DNA of 64,000 bases from DASRAP01 sp035277145 (GTDB lineage: Bacteria; Gemmatimonadota; Gemmatimonadetes; Gemmatimonadales; Gemmatimonadaceae), in NCBI GenBank assembly GCA_035277145.1, contig DATELA010000081.1:22995-86994 (forward strand), in the 5' to 3' direction. Position 1 is the first letter of the stretch; each line of letters starts with the position of its first letter. Positions 63,400-64,000 of this stretch are shown piece by piece. The notes under the pieces are model-generated. The model saw only the letters and a list, made by a program, of their open reading frames with translations, ran no database searches and was not told where the DNA came from. The position numbers were made by a program, and so were the translations under genes.

Positions 63400-64000
63400 C
63401 AGCTTCCCTTCGCGGCCTTCTTTCGCCCGGATCTCCGGCGCGCCGGCGCTTTCTCAGTCACCGGTTCCGCGACGTCGAGTTCAACTACTCCCACGCTCAG
63501 CAAGTCGGCCGGAGGCGCACCAGCTTTGCTGCGGCCAGGACGACGTCCCGTCATCGACCGCACGCGCGGCGCTGCGGGCGCTGTTGCAGCCGCGGGTGCG
63601 GCGCTCGCGAGCTGATCCATCACTGGCGCTTCGTGCGCGGCCACTGCCACATCGTACCCGTTGCCGTGTTTACGCAGGTCGATCGCGCCCGCATCGTGCG
63701 CGTCCCGCAGGATGCGCGTAAAGAATCGGTCGTTCAGGCTTTCGCTGTCACGACCGAGCAATTCGAACGCGCGCTGGCGCACGGCGTGCGATGGCGCAGG
63801 CGTGTCCCCCGTAACGAGATCCGCGACAGCGCGCTTGACCAGTGACAACGCTTCGTCGCGCGACAGCCGCTCGCCGCTATTGCCGATATGGTCAGGCGTC
63901 GCGACCTCGGCCGGAGTCGCGTCGGTCGCAGGTGCCGCTTGTCCGTCGCGCGGCGTTTCTGCGCGATCGCGCCCGCCACGTCCGCGGCCGCCTCGGCGTC
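63399..64000 (-). CDS. C-terminal part of a basic protein with winged-helix (OST-HTH-like) domain, 5' end outside window
   Basis: The frame is open to the window edge (about 200 residues visible), so the start lies beyond base 64000. From the edge inwards: an RG-rich stretch (RGGRGRGGRDRAE), a helical domain (LSLVKRAVADLV, AVRQRAFELLGRDSESLNDR, ILRDAHDAGAIDLRKHG), which loosely resembles OST-HTH/LOTUS domains found after NYN nucleases, and a Lys/Arg/Ala-rich tail (PARRRSGRKKAAKGS). RNA binding is plausible; the NYN half, if any, is not visible. It overlaps mpg by ATGA. Confidence 0.6.
   Translation of the reverse strand, partial: RRGGRGRGGRDRAETPRDGQAAPATDATPAEVATPDHIGNSGERLSRDEALSLVKRAVADLVTGDTPAPSHAVRQRAFELLGRDSESLNDRFFTRILRDAHDAGAIDLRKHGNGYDVAVAAHEAPVMDQLASAAPAAATAPAAPRVRSMTGRRPGRSKAGAPPADLLSVGVVELDVAEPVTEKAPARRRSGRKKAAKGS

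Overview
The window looks like chromosomal DNA of a high-G+C, Gram-negative member of the FCB group, most likely a Gemmatimonadota bacterium. The evidence is the combination of LPS synthesis (waaA), TonB and a TonB-dependent receptor, a PorV/PorQ-type outer-membrane protein, very large secreted proteins ending in a Por-secretion-like C-terminal domain, a GWxTD-type protein, and a sigma factor with a histone-like tail. Assignment to the phylum is an inference from gene content; no rRNA gene is present.

Layout. (1) 1-11.4 kb, plus strand: a tightly packed run of pyruvate dehydrogenase E1 alpha (5' truncated by the window edge), E1 beta, E2 and E3, an NCS2-like permease, lipB, a UvrD-type helicase and a NarX/NarL-like two-component pair. 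Most junctions are overlapping start/stop codons. LipB next to E2 fits supply of octanoyl groups for lipoylation. (2) 11.3-12.4 kb, minus: a predicted membrane aminopeptidase. (3) 12.6-20.6 kb, plus: dnaE, accA, ricT, metG and an M23 peptidase, ending in an intrinsic terminator. (4) 20.9-25.6 kb, plus: waaA, a GWxTD/TPR protein and a beta-propeller-like exported protein. (5) 25.7-41.8 kb, minus: a surface-protein region. A TonB-dependent receptor, a 1511-residue secreted protein, a PorV-like protein, a beta-barrel and a lipoprotein form one packed operon. A second, 1439-residue paralogue of the secreted protein follows a terminator, and a separate beta-barrel gene lies upstream. (6) 42.0-46.1 kb, minus: atpA-G-D-C, encoding only F1 subunits; no F0 or delta genes are adjacent. 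(7) 46.2-49.0 kb, minus: an AraC-like regulator, an MlaF-like ATPase and a sigma-70 factor. (8) 49.1-49.7 kb, plus: a five-tRNA operon with a clear promoter and terminator. Two further tRNA-Arg genes follow at 50.6 and 52.7 kb. (9) 49.7-52.5 kb: tonB (minus), a small AraC-like regulator preceded by a 20-bp-period direct repeat, and an exported propeller-like protein (minus). (10) 52.8-58.2 kb, plus: rho, ruvX, mltG, thiE, an RlmI-like methyltransferase and a second methyltransferase-like protein. (11) 58.2-59.4 kb: two very small genes in RNA-structure-rich DNA, a 49-residue ORF followed by a 30-bp hairpin (plus) and a 30-residue, 63% Lys/Arg protein (minus). (12) 59.4-64 kb: tdh-kbl for threonine breakdown, a HIRAN-only protein (minus), a beta-barrel protein, mpg (minus), and a basic protein truncated by the right edge (minus).

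Unusual signals are the secreted-protein/PorV/TonB cluster, heptamer and octamer repeats scattered between and at the edges of genes, a family of similar GCGAGGAG hairpin terminators, a threonine dehydrogenase with no structural-zinc cysteines, and the tiny basic protein whose Shine-Dalgarno sequence lies inside a perfect palindrome. No insertion sequence, CRISPR array, prophage or rRNA gene was seen.
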